Shown here piece after piece: positions 49,796 through 58,444 of a stretch of DNA of 64,000 nt. The stretch covers positions 124,001 to 188,000 of the forward strand of contig NZ_ABXW01000053.1 in the NCBI RefSeq assembly GCF_000173415.1, written 5' to 3'. Positions within the stretch are counted from its first letter, which is position 1; each line of letters begins with the position of its first letter. The translations under genes and the position numbers were made by a program. Origin of the DNA: Providencia alcalifaciens DSM 30120 (GTDB taxonomy: Bacteria > Pseudomonadota > Gammaproteobacteria > Enterobacterales > Enterobacteriaceae). The notes below the pieces were generated by a model, which was not told the DNA's origin, searched no databases, and worked only from the letters and a program-made list of their open reading frames with translations.

Positions 49796-50491
49796 TTATT
49801 CGCGACCGGGTAATTTTTTCCAAGTGACTTCATTACGCAGGTAAGTTGGCTCAACATTCTCTACCGCAGTTATTTTACCCGCTATCCATAACTGTTCTGC
49901 TATTGGCAACATATCTTGCGCAGCTGGCAGAGTAATCAGGCTATCACTTATGGTCGAACCTTGTAACAATTCAGGATAAGCACCCCAACCAGTACCGGCG
50001 TAGCACCATTGTCCTTGTAACTCTGAGAGTTTAGCTTTGAAATCTGCTGGAAGCATGACAGCTTCAGTATCTTCACCTAACCAAAAACCTTGCTCATCAC
50101 GTTGATATTGTGCGCAGTAGATTTCTGACATTCGAGCATCAATCGCGACCAGAACACGTGAGCAATCTGTTGTGCGATATGCACCTTGTGCCAGTGTCAT
50201 TAATGAAGAAATGCCGATCATAGGTAAATCAGCGCCAAGCGCTAACCCTTGTGCGATCCCCACGCCAATCCGCACGCCAGTAAAACTACCGGGTCCGCGC
50301 CCAAATGCTAATGCATCTAATTGATTTAACGTAATACCCGCTTGCACTAATACTTCTTCAACCATAGGAAGTACTTTCTGGGTATGTTCACGAGGAGAAA
50401 TCGCAAAACGCGAAATAATTTCACCGTCACACAAAAGTGCAACAGAACAAGCTTCAGTGGCTGTATCAACAGCTAGAATACGACTCGACAT
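49796..50491 (-). CDS. tsaB: TsaB, tRNA threonylcarbamoyladenosine modification subunit
   Basis: 231 residues (E. coli 231). Opens [17 protein letters not shown]; has the ASKHA-fold phrases [11 protein letters not shown] and [14 protein letters not shown]. Partner of TsaD and TsaE in making t6A37 in ANN-decoding tRNAs. It stands 103 bp downstream of yoaA. Confidence 0.96.
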   Translation of the reverse strand: MSSRILAVDTATEACSVALLCDGEIISRFAISPREHTQKVLPMVEEVLVQAGITLNQLDALAFGRGPGSFTGVRIGVGIAQGLALGADLPMIGISSLMTLAQGAYRTTDCSRVLVAIDARMSEIYCAQYQRDEQGFWLGEDTEAVMLPADFKAKLSELQGQWCYAGTGWGAYPELLQGSTISDSLITLPAAQDMLPIAEQLWIAGKITAVENVEPTYLRNEVTWKKLPGRE

Positions 50492-50594
50492 GCCTAAACT
50501 CCGGCAAATATTAGTTTTTTTGTTGTCGCCTTATGACGGCAACCTGAAAGATGGGCGGTATCTTAGCATAAACCACCCACGAGATTGCACTAAA

Positions 50595-52520
50595 TTAGTG
50601 TTTTTCCATTGACTCGGAACGCTTTTGCGCCAAAAAATCAATCGCTTTATTCAGGCTACGAGTGCGTGGTGATGGTGGTAAGCTACGTAAAAACACTTCG
50701 CCATAAGGTCGAGTCACTAAGCGATTATCACAGATTACAATCACTCCATAGTCTTTCGTATCACGGATTAAGCGTCCAACGCCTTGCTTCAAGGTGATCA
50801 CGGCATCAGGTAACTGCACATCAGCAAATGGGTCCCCACCACGGAGCTCACAATCTTCAATTCGTGCGCGTAATAACGGATCATCAGGAGCCGTGAAGGG
50901 CAGTTTATCAATGATCACACATGTCAGTTCATCCCCTCGGACATCCACCCCTTCCCAAAAACTACTCGTTGCCACTAAAACCGCATTCCCCGCGGCAATA
51001 AACTGAGCTAACAGCTTATTTTTGCTGCTTTCGCCTTGCATAAGGACAGGCAGCGTAAGCGATGCTTTAAATTCTTCTGCAAGTTCTCGCATCATCAAAT
51101 GTGAAGTGCATAAGAAGAAACAACGACCTTGGTTTTTTTCGATCAGTGGACGCAGCATATTCGCCAATTTCTGTGCACTTCCCCGTTGATTAGGTTCAGG
51201 TAAAAATCGAGGGACACACAGTAAGGTTTGGCGTTCATAATCAAAGGGGCTAGCAAGCAACAATGTTTTCGCGTCACTAAGACCGAGCCTATCTGTAAAA
51301 TGGCTTAACTTTTCATTCACGGACAATGTCGCCGATGTGAATATCCAACTTGCCGGGGTACTGGCTATCATTTCACTGAATTTATCCGCAACAGTAAGTG
51401 GGGTTAACGCCAATAAAAAATGACGCCCATAACTTTCAAACCAATAGCTATAGCCTGGGATAGTCACCTCTTTTAGGCGACTTAAACGGTTACGGTAAAT
51501 GGTCACCCGCTCAAAAATAGAGTCTAAACTTTGAGAGCGACCTAATGATGTTTTGATCACCTCATAGCAGAGTTCAAGCGCATCATCGAGCAACGTTAGT
51601 GCACGCTGTACTTCAGATAACTTCAGTAATTCACGTAAATTACCGCGAAAACTGTTTTCCCCTAAATTAAGGCGAAAATCCAGTGTACTTTGGGTTAGCC
51701 TATCTGCGCTTTTTTGCAGTTGGGCTTGATCTTTTAGCTCCGTACGATAAGTCATGATCATATCACGAGCCAAATCTAATAATTGGCGGCTACTCAGCTG
51801 CTGACCAAAATACTGACTTGCAATATCTGGAATTTGGTGGGCTTCATCAAAGATCATCACATCCGCTTGAGGAATTAACTCTCCAAAACCAGTATCCTTA
51901 ACAACCCGATCTGCCATAAATAAGTGATGATTGACCACCACCACATCCGCATCAAGCGCCTTACGACGAGCTTTAAGCACAAAACACTCTTGATAACGCG
52001 GACAATCACTACCTAAACAGTTGTCATTCGTGCTGGTGACCAATGGCCAAACCGCACTATCTTCAGCAATATCATGGCAGGTGCTGGTATCCCCTAACTC
52101 CGATTCGATGGACCAACTGCGTAATCTGACTACCGCCGCCAGAATTTCAGGTTCGAGGCTTCCCCCACCAAGAGATTGCTGATCCAACCGTTCAAGGCAC
52201 AGGTAATTTGAACGTCCTTTCAGCAACGCCGTTTTACCCGTGTAATTCATCGCATTGATGATCGTAGGTAGGTCACGATGGTAGAGTTGATCCTGAAGTG
52301 CCTTCGAGCCCGTAGAAACAATCACTTTTTTGCCGCTACGCAATGCAGGGACGAGATAAGCGTAAGTTTTCCCTGTTCCTGTCCCCGCCTCAGCCACCAG
52401 CACATGTTGCTGTTCGATAGACTGAGCCACGGCGTCAGACATGGTGACCTGCGCCGCTCGAGGTTGGAATCCAGGAATTGTTTTTGCTAGAAAGCCATCT
52501 GCTGAAAAGTCGTTAGACAC
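50595..52520 (-). CDS. yoaA: YoaA, DinG-family Fe-S DNA helicase
   Basis: 641 residues (E. coli 636). XPD-like superfamily 2: Walker A AEAGTGTGKTYAY (about residue 37), four cluster cysteines (STC, NDNCLGSDCPRYQECF), DEAH in MIFDEAHQIPD, and C-terminal QGVGRLIRD. In E. coli it works with HolC in repairing stalled forks. Start is likely GTG 52520, matching the E. coli N-terminus (SNDFSADGFLAKTIPGF). Divergent from yoaB. Confidence 0.94.
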   Translation of the reverse strand: MSNDFSADGFLAKTIPGFQPRAAQVTMSDAVAQSIEQQHVLVAEAGTGTGKTYAYLVPALRSGKKVIVSTGSKALQDQLYHRDLPTIINAMNYTGKTALLKGRSNYLCLERLDQQSLGGGSLEPEILAAVVRLRSWSIESELGDTSTCHDIAEDSAVWPLVTSTNDNCLGSDCPRYQECFVLKARRKALDADVVVVNHHLFMADRVVKDTGFGELIPQADVMIFDEAHQIPDIASQYFGQQLSSRQLLDLARDMIMTYRTELKDQAQLQKSADRLTQSTLDFRLNLGENSFRGNLRELLKLSEVQRALTLLDDALELCYEVIKTSLGRSQSLDSIFERVTIYRNRLSRLKEVTIPGYSYWFESYGRHFLLALTPLTVADKFSEMIASTPASWIFTSATLSVNEKLSHFTDRLGLSDAKTLLLASPFDYERQTLLCVPRFLPEPNQRGSAQKLANMLRPLIEKNQGRCFFLCTSHLMMRELAEEFKASLTLPVLMQGESSKNKLLAQFIAAGNAVLVATSSFWEGVDVRGDELTCVIIDKLPFTAPDDPLLRARIEDCELRGGDPFADVQLPDAVITLKQGVGRLIRDTKDYGVIVICDNRLVTRPYGEVFLRSLPPSPRTRSLNKAIDFLAQKRSESMEKH

Positions 52521-52668
52521 TACAAACCTATATTGCTTACTGATAATGGGCACACTTTACCATGAGTTCAAGATAGCTGCTGAGCTAATTATCATTTCAT
52601 TAACGAACTGATTTTCATCATAGTAGCAAACTGATATCCTTGGTCAGCACTGATAATAAGGAACAATT

Positions 52669-53016
52669 ATGACTATTGAACGCATTGACCCAGATACCCG
52701 TTGGTCTGAAGCAGTTATCCATAACAACGTGGTCTACTATACTAGCGTCCCAGAAAAATTGGATGGCGACATTATCATTCAAACCGCGGATGCATTGGCT
52801 GCCATTGATGTCATGTTAGGTCGAGTCGGTTCAGATAAAAGCAAAATTTTAGATGCCACTATCTTCCTTGCAGATAAAGCTGATTTTGCGGGCATGAACC
52901 AAGCATGGGATGCCTGGGTTGTCGCTGGCAGTGCGCCAGTCCGTTGCACTGTTCAAGCCGCATTAATGAAGCCAGAATATAAAGTTGAGATAAAAATCGT
53001 TGCGGCGATTGATTGA
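52669..53016 (+). CDS. yoaB: YoaB, RidA-family protein
   Basis: 115 residues (E. coli 114). YjgF/YER057c/UK114 fold; the C-terminal PVRCTVQAALMKPEYKVEIKIVAAI keeps the Arg of the imine deaminase site (R in PVRC). Probably hydrolyses reactive enamine/imine intermediates. AAGGAACAATT precedes the ATG. Divergent from yoaA, as in E. coli. Confidence 0.93.
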   Translation: MTIERIDPDTRWSEAVIHNNVVYYTSVPEKLDGDIIIQTADALAAIDVMLGRVGSDKSKILDATIFLADKADFAGMNQAWDAWVVAGSAPVRCTVQAALMKPEYKVEIKIVAAID

Positions 53017-53371
53017 TATTACTTGAAGTTTGATTAAGACTTGAAAAAAGAACCATCAGTTTAATGCCGATCACTTGAATTGAGCGGCATTATTTTTAAC
53101 GGGATGTTTTGACCTTTTATTTTCTCACTACTCTCACTTCTTTTCTGTCTCACAGCATATCACAGCATGACGGCATTAACGAGCTTTGTCCTATCCATTT
53201 GATTTATTATTAAAAGTAAAAACGTATTATTTAGAGTCTTTACTGTTTCTCATATTCTTTTTTCATCTCAAATGAAATTTGTATTTCTCTACACAGTAGG
53301 AAGTAATAAATCTTTACATGACAATAGAAATGAATATTATTATCACCATCATGTGAAGTAGGAATTCTAAA
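53017..53371. other. Gap between yoaB and the immunity gene
   Basis: 355 bp without a gene. The 3' half is very AT-rich and should hold the immunity promoter; no clear operator is visible. Confidence 0.4.
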
Positions 53372-53902
53372 ATGTCTTTCAAGATCAATTCAAGCTTAGT
53401 TTTTATTATTACCATTTTGCTGGGGGTTATTCCTCTTTCTGCTATATGGTTACACATGATACCCAATATAGTAATAATAAACATTAGTAATTGGATAGGT
53501 GAGATACCTGTAATTTATTCAGATTATTATCGAAATGAAAGCTATCTATCCGCTTTATACTGTAAAATGGCACCTTTTTTTTCCATTCCATACTATTTGA
53601 TTGTATGGAATTCTATAGAAATAAAAAAAGAACATTTTAAACTATACAACAAAGGGATAGTTACAACCATATTTGGTTATTTTAGTATAATTTTAATTGC
53701 TTTTATTATTACATATATTAATTACTTCTTAAACTATAACATGTCAAACGGAAATATAAATTTGCGCTCAATTTCCGTTTTTGAATTTACTTCATTCCTT
53801 TATTATTACGCTATCTTTATATCAGTCTTCACTATTACTTGTGCTACAGTAAATGCATTTCTATTTCTACCAATTAAATATAAAAAATTAAATACAGACT
53901 AA
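53372..53902 (+). CDS. Colicin A-type immunity protein
   Basis: 176 residues, four membrane helices (about 8-28, 68-84, 96-121, 139-170). The segment ALYCKMAPFFSIPYYLI matches DIYCKTAPFLALILYI of colicin A immunity protein, and length and topology agree. These inner-membrane proteins block the voltage-gated pore of their cognate colicin. As with colicins A, B and N, the gene is on the opposite strand and convergent with the toxin, whose 3' end is 28 bp away. AGGAATTCTAAA precedes the ATG. Strongly AT-rich, with rare codons unlike the flanking core genes. Confidence 0.85.
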   Translation: MSFKINSSLVFIITILLGVIPLSAIWLHMIPNIVIINISNWIGEIPVIYSDYYRNESYLSALYCKMAPFFSIPYYLIVWNSIEIKKEHFKLYNKGIVTTIFGYFSIILIAFIITYINYFLNYNMSNGNINLRSISVFEFTSFLYYYAIFISVFTITCATVNAFLFLPIKYKKLNTD

Positions 53903-53930
53903 TTCATAATTATGGCTTTAAAAATACCTT

Positions 53931-55247
53931 TTATGGAATAATTTCTTTATTTATTGCAGCAGCAAAATCTGCATCAATATAAGATGTAATCACAGCGGTT
54001 AATATGATGGCAGATACAGATAAAAGTGTTACTGAAATAGTAACCGGTAATAATAAGCTTAGACTTGCTGATGTAAATGCTAATACACTAGGTGATGCAA
54101 CTCCTGCTAATGCCATAGCTTCAATTTCCAAAACTAGAGGTCTCCAGTTTCCCGTTTCAAACCCCTCTTCAACCTTAGTTTTTATTTTTTCAAATTTCAA
54201 AAATTTATCCGTAAGCTTAAAAGAGCCACCTAGTTTATATAAATTCTCCGATAACTTCTTTCCATCTATAAATTTTATAGTCTGAGAAATGGCGGGAAGG
54301 TCTTTCTTATGAACTTTAAGGTATGGGTTATTTATTGTTTTCTCTAAAATTTTTAACGCATCACTTGAATTTTTGATTTTTTTACCTTTAAAATCATTTA
54401 ATTCATTAATTATTTTATCAGATGCAACCTTATATTTATCTCCAATAACTTTAGATGTTTTATCACCAATATCTGAAATTATTTCTGATGCTGTCTTAAT
54501 AGCTTCATTTATTTGTAATTTTATTATTTCCTCTTTGGCTTTACTTTGAATTTTTTTCAATTCCTCATCAGCTTGCCTTTGGCTATTGCTTCATCAGTAA
54601 TAGTATCTAATGCTAAATAGCTTTCTAAATCTTTAGGCATCATTTTGTAAAAAATTTTAGAAGCTCTATTGAAATCATTTTTTCTCAAAGCATCTATCAT
54701 TTCAGGGTAGTTTTTAATATTTCTAGCACCATCTAAAGTATTTAAATATGTTAATACCACAGATGTTTTAGAATTAATCTTACTGAATATTGAACTCTTA
54801 ATGTGTTTATCAATATATACTTCCTTTCCATTTACCACCTTCCTATTCAACATATCAAATAAATTCATATACTTTGAAAACATTTCCTGCCTAATCTTTA
54901 GCGTTGGAACAATGCCATTTTTTTTTAAGAACACCAGCGAGTTGATTTTCAACTTTATTACGATACTCATCAAAAACCTTTGTAAATGGAACTCCTATTG
55001 TTTGGCTTTTAACCATTATTTTTTTAAGCTCTTTATCATTAGGCTTTTTTAGCAAATCATCGCACAATCTTTTGAAATAAACACAATTTACCTCACCACA
55101 CACAGGGCAAATCATATCTTTCTTCATGCAGTATATATTTACTGCATCACTTAATGAGATATTTCCATATTCTGTAGAAGCCATTCCATCATAAATCAAT
55201 CTATCGCGAAAACTACTATGTGGGGTTACTATCATTACATCATTCAT
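53931..55247 (-). pseudogene. Pore-forming colicin-like bacteriocin, split by two compensating frameshifts
   Basis: Three overlapping pieces. Piece 1 (55247 to 54891) starts MNDVMIVTPHSSFRDRL with AAGGAAAT upstream and has a Cys cluster CPVCGEVNCVYFKRLC. Piece 2 continues NGIVPTLKIRQEMFSKYMN. Piece 3 (to 53931) is the colicin A-type pore domain: GDKTSKVIGDKYKVASDKI, EGFETGNWRPLVLEIEAMAL, a hydrophobic hairpin, and SYIDADFAAAINKEIIP. The first shift is at nine As (plus 54918-54926; eight restore GVLKKNGIVP). The second, near 54580, is AAAGG where AAAAGG gives AIAKRQADEELKK. Pieces 1 and 3 share a frame, and the repaired chain has 438 residues. No typical TolB or TonB box or Gly-rich translocation domain is seen, so uptake is unknown; a type VI cargo is an alternative. 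Confidence 0.8.
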
Positions 55248-55293
55248 GATATTTCCTTTCTATGAGCATAAAAAATGAATATATTTATTAAAT

Positions 55294-55359
55294 AAAATCA
55301 AAATCAAAATCAAAATCAAAATCAAAATCAAAATCAAAATCAAAATCAAAATCAAAATC
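55294..55359. repeat. Hexanucleotide tandem repeat AAAATC x 11
   Basis: Eleven perfect copies of AAAATC (GATTTT on the toxin strand), 66 bp. The repeat ends 46 bp upstream of the bacteriocin start codon, in the promoter or leader. Tandem repeats of this kind change copy number by slippage and can alter promoter spacing or transcript leader. Confidence 0.95.
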
Positions 55360-55731
55360 AATAGCATGCAATATATAAAATATAATGGTCTTAATTATAA
55401 AAATATAAACATTATCCTTATTGCTGATTTTTAAAAATAAACATCCCTTTTTAGTCATTCTATCTAAAATATGATAGATATAAATAAATTTTCTACTCTG
55501 AAGGGTTTAATACTTTTTTTTCATAAAAATGAATTAATAGAATAAAGAGAATCTAATTTTTCAAAAAAACCAGTAAATAAATAATCATATATTATTCTAT
55601 GGACATTAGATCAATATTTTAAAATTTTCATTTTACTGAAATTATTAACTTTAGATGTAATTATATATTGAAAAGCTATTAGTACTATATTGTAGAATAA
55701 GCACTAATAGCTTTAAGAATTGTATTATCCG
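55360..55731. other. AT-rich gap between the bacteriocin repeat and mdtI
   Basis: 372 bp without a gene, extremely AT-rich, including TATAAT-like boxes that could be the toxin promoter (about 55365-55390). I see no LexA box of the colicin type (CTGT-N8-ACAG). Confidence 0.4.
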
Positions 55732-56064
55732 TTACGACATTTTAATCAGTACCATACCGATAAGCAGGAAAACTAATCCGCCCCAACCTTTATAGTTCAA
55801 GCGCTGATTAAACAAGATCCAACCGGCTGCGACTGTAGCAATTAAGCCAAATGCACCCCATAACGCGTAGGCAACTGACAATTCAATTCCCTTCACCGCT
55901 TGCGCTAGCGCACTGAATGCACCTAACACCGCAACCAGAGAAAGAATACCTAACCAATAACGCTTAAAACCGTCAGACATTTTTAAAAATACGTTGGCAA
56001 GGATTTCGAGTACCACTGCAAGGATCAGAAATGCCGCATGCCACCATTCAAATTGACTGGCCAT
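55732..56064 (-). CDS. mdtI: Spermidine exporter subunit MdtI
   Basis: 110 residues (E. coli 109). Small multidrug resistance family, four helices: the first has the conserved membrane Glu ([19 protein letters not shown]), and [18 protein letters not shown] is diagnostic. Forms a heterodimer with MdtJ to excrete spermidine. Starts 1 bp after the mdtJ stop. Confidence 0.95.
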   Translation of the reverse strand: MASQFEWWHAAFLILAVVLEILANVFLKMSDGFKRYWLGILSLVAVLGAFSALAQAVKGIELSVAYALWGAFGLIATVAAGWILFNQRLNYKGWGGLVFLLIGMVLIKMS

Positions 56065-56065
56065 A

Positions 56066-56494
56066 TTACACCTCCGATTTAGCGGTATTCGTCACTAAAG
56101 CTCGGGCTTTGGCGGCATCAACCGCATTCTTCGCTGCTTGTTTTACTTTTTGAGCAGACTTGTTAACTGTGGCTTTTTTGGTACCTGATTTGATCAATGC
56201 GATTCCCGTGATCAAGAAAACTAATCCACCAATTTTCATCGGTGACAAAGATTCCCCAAACCACAGTACACTGAACGTTGTGATCAACAGAACACCCACC
56301 CCTTCCCACATGGCGTATGCAACGCCTAAGGCGACTTTTTTAACCGCAACAGCGAGTAAAATATAGGAAGTGGCAATCATCACATACATCACCGCCATAC
56401 CCGTGAAATCACCACTCACACTGGCATGTTTCATTGATAAAGTACCAATGACTTCAGTAACGATAGCTAATGCTAAAAATATCCAGTAAATCAT
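56066..56494 (-). CDS. mdtJ: Spermidine exporter subunit MdtJ
   Basis: 142 residues (E. coli 121). Four SMR helices with the membrane Glu in [17 protein letters not shown] and [16 protein letters not shown]. The C-terminal 40 residues, rich in Lys and Ala ([20 protein letters not shown]), are an extra cytoplasmic tail longer than in E. coli. GAGGGATATTATA precedes the ATG. First structural gene of mdtJI. Confidence 0.94.
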   Translation of the reverse strand: MIYWIFLALAIVTEVIGTLSMKHASVSGDFTGMAVMYVMIATSYILLAVAVKKVALGVAYAMWEGVGVLLITTFSVLWFGESLSPMKIGGLVFLITGIALIKSGTKKATVNKSAQKVKQAAKNAVDAAKARALVTNTAKSEV

Positions 56495-56651
56495 TATAAT
56501 ATCCCTCTAGATTCAGCATCATCATAGCCTGTTTTTTAAACAAGTTTAAAAGGCAATTAGTTTAATACATGGGCTTAATGCTGTTAAAAATTCAAACAAA
56601 AACAATAGAGTTGCTGATTTTATTCAGCTGATTGAATAATCTAGAAAGACG

Positions 56652-56762
56652 CTATAACGCGCCGCACCAGTGATACTCACTGGATAGAATGGCAGAAAGG
56701 AAAAGCTTATGTGTTGATCTTCTTTGGGACTTACTGATCTTTATGCTAGTCACGCTAAGCAT
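56652..56762 (-). CDS. Candidate leader peptide upstream of mdtJI (MdtU-like)
   Basis: A 36-residue open frame, starting MLSVTSIKISKS and ending HWCGAL, lies in the long leader of mdtJ, 157 bp before the mdtJ start. The ribosome site (GAGA 4 nt before the ATG) is weak. E. coli has an upstream ORF, mdtU, whose translation links mdtJI expression to spermidine. I infer a similar role from position and size, not from sequence match. Confidence 0.4.
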   Translation of the reverse strand: MLSVTSIKISKSQRRSTHKLFLSAILSSEYHWCGAL

Positions 56763-57149
56763 GATATCTCATTCATTTCATCGGATGGACATCCATCCAA
56801 GTTACTCCGAACCCTCATATAATTGTTAGTTTCAGCTTATTTCTACCATGGCAAAATCATTAAGTCAATGAATGCAAAAGCTTTTTGAATTCATTCTTTT
56901 TATGCATAATTATGCATTAATATGCTAAGCAACACAGTGGCAGACTCAATTTTACGAATAATTCCACCATTTCACTCGCATTTATTTTTGGACGAACTGA
57001 GCAAAAAAAGTTTTTATTACCGTGTTTTATGCTGCTTTCATCTCATTCAATATTCATTTTTACGGTTACCATTGACAATAGATGCCAACACGCTTCTTAT
57101 CATGCTATCCGTACAAAATAGAAATAATGCACACCAATAAGAGAGAGTC

Positions 57150-57998
57150 ATGGATACCTTTACGCTAACGTCAAATAGCTTTCAAAACGCCGTCGATGCC
57201 ACCCCGCTTCCTTATGATGTCATCTCCATTCAATCCCAAGTTATCTATGGCAGTGTCGGTAACAGCATTGCCGTTCCTGCATTAACAAAACAAGGATTGC
57301 GTGTTGCCGCAGTTCCCACCGTCATTTTAAGCAATACCCCTCACTATGCCACTTGCTATGGCGGTGAATTGCCTGGTGAATGGTTCCGAGGCTACTTACA
57401 AGGCTTTGTTGAACGTGGCAGCTTAAACAGCGTTAAAGCCATTTTAACGGGTTATTTAGGTTCACCAGATAAAGCTCACGACCTTGCAAATTGGTTAGCC
57501 TCTGTGCGTGAGCAGCATCCTAAAATGCCTGTCATTGTCGACCCTGTGATGGGGGATGAAGATAGTGGCTTTTATATTCCTCCAGCGATTGCCGATGTTT
57601 ATCGTGATGAAGTGCTTCCACTTGCGACGGGCATCATTCCGAATAAATTTGAGCTTTCTACACTCAGTGGGCAAACCATCAATAATTTAGACGACGCGAC
57701 TCGCGCAGCGCGTTCATTACTCAACGGTAATACCCAATGGGTCATCATAACGAGCGCATTCCAGCCCGATGATGAAAGTATCGAAGTAGTTTGTGTTACT
57801 CGACAAGATGTCGCGGTTATTCGCCATAAGCGTTATCCCGTTACACCAAAAGGAACTGGGGATCTGTTTGGTGCTGAACTCACCGCTCAGTTACTTGCAG
57901 GTTTATCGGTTCCAGATGCCGCTAAAATGGCGTGTTTACGAATCGAACAAGGAATTATTCATATGGCGGCGACAGGTCGCAGTGAATTAGTGCTTTAA
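57150..57998 (+). CDS. pdxK: Pyridoxal/pyridoxine kinase
   Basis: 282 residues (E. coli PdxK 283). Opens with VISIQSQVIYGSVGNSIAVPAL; ATP/Mg motif VIVDPVMGDEDSGFY; catalytic TPKGTGDLFGAEL with the Asp base. Phosphorylates B6 vitamers to PLP-pathway compounds. Closer to PdxK than PdxY by length and by the N-terminal extension. GAGAGAG precedes the ATG. Its PLP could serve the tyrosine decarboxylase, among others. Confidence 0.92.
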   Translation: MDTFTLTSNSFQNAVDATPLPYDVISIQSQVIYGSVGNSIAVPALTKQGLRVAAVPTVILSNTPHYATCYGGELPGEWFRGYLQGFVERGSLNSVKAILTGYLGSPDKAHDLANWLASVREQHPKMPVIVDPVMGDEDSGFYIPPAIADVYRDEVLPLATGIIPNKFELSTLSGQTINNLDDATRAARSLLNGNTQWVIITSAFQPDDESIEVVCVTRQDVAVIRHKRYPVTPKGTGDLFGAELTAQLLAGLSVPDAAKMACLRIEQGIIHMAATGRSELVL

Positions 57999-58012
57999 AA
58001 TAACCAAAATTG

Positions 58013-58047
58013 AATGGTTACCTTGAGTCAGCAATCTTGGTAACCAT
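58013..58047 (+). terminator. Hairpin after pdxK
   Basis: AATGGTTACC pairs with GGTAACCAT around 16 nt; no good T run, so terminator function is uncertain. Confidence 0.4.
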
Positions 58048-58121
58048 CACATTATTAAAGAGAAGCGTAATGACTCATGGCACACTCCACATTCAATAAT
58101 TGCATCATTAAAGGATTGACA

Positions 58122-58384
58122 ATGCCAATTTGCGCTTTTTTTCAAGATCAAAACCTGCAAAACATTCCCCCATCGTATTTCATTCAACCATAAAACTCAC
58201 TACCCCAAAAATCATAGATGAATTAAATAATTTTCCGATGCTTAAAATAAAAAACTCACCACTTTCATTTGAATTAAAGCAGAACGGGACAACATTAGTG
58301 TTTAATCAACATGAAATGACGTGGTTGGCAAAAATTTCTATCGCGGAAAAAATAAGAAAAGATAAAGAAGAAAATATTAGCTAA
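58122..58384 (+). pseudogene. Small hypothetical protein, probable frameshift in a poly-T run
   Basis: AAGGA lies 8 nt before ATG 58122, which opens MPICAFF, but the frame soon ends. With one more T in the seven-T run (58136-58142), it joins the open frame SRSKPAKHSPIVFHSTIKLTT...RKDKEENIS for an 87-residue product, and the 263-nt span plus one is divisible by three. Function unknown: basic and polar, no signal peptide. Alternatively the start is TTG 58130 with no ribosome site. Confidence 0.5.
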
Positions 58385-58416
58385 AAAAATGGCGGGAATT
58401 CAACCTTCCCGCCATT
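58385..58416. terminator. Bidirectional terminator between the small ORF and zwf
   Basis: AAATGGCGGGAA pairs perfectly with TTCCCGCCATTT around 7 nt; serves zwf on the minus strand. Confidence 0.85.
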
Positions 58417-58444
58417 TCATGGTCCAATTTATAAAGATAAAATA

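Noticed and set aside
53342-53362. Fur-like ATTATTATCACC stretch before the immunity gene
   Set aside because: Only a partial half-site in very AT-rich DNA; expected by chance.
55294-55359. CRISPR array
   Set aside because: The 6-bp units are contiguous with no spacers; it is a simple tandem repeat.
55248-55731. LexA-controlled colicin promoter
   Set aside because: No CTGT-N8-ACAG site is visible upstream of the toxin, although most colicin genes have one or two.
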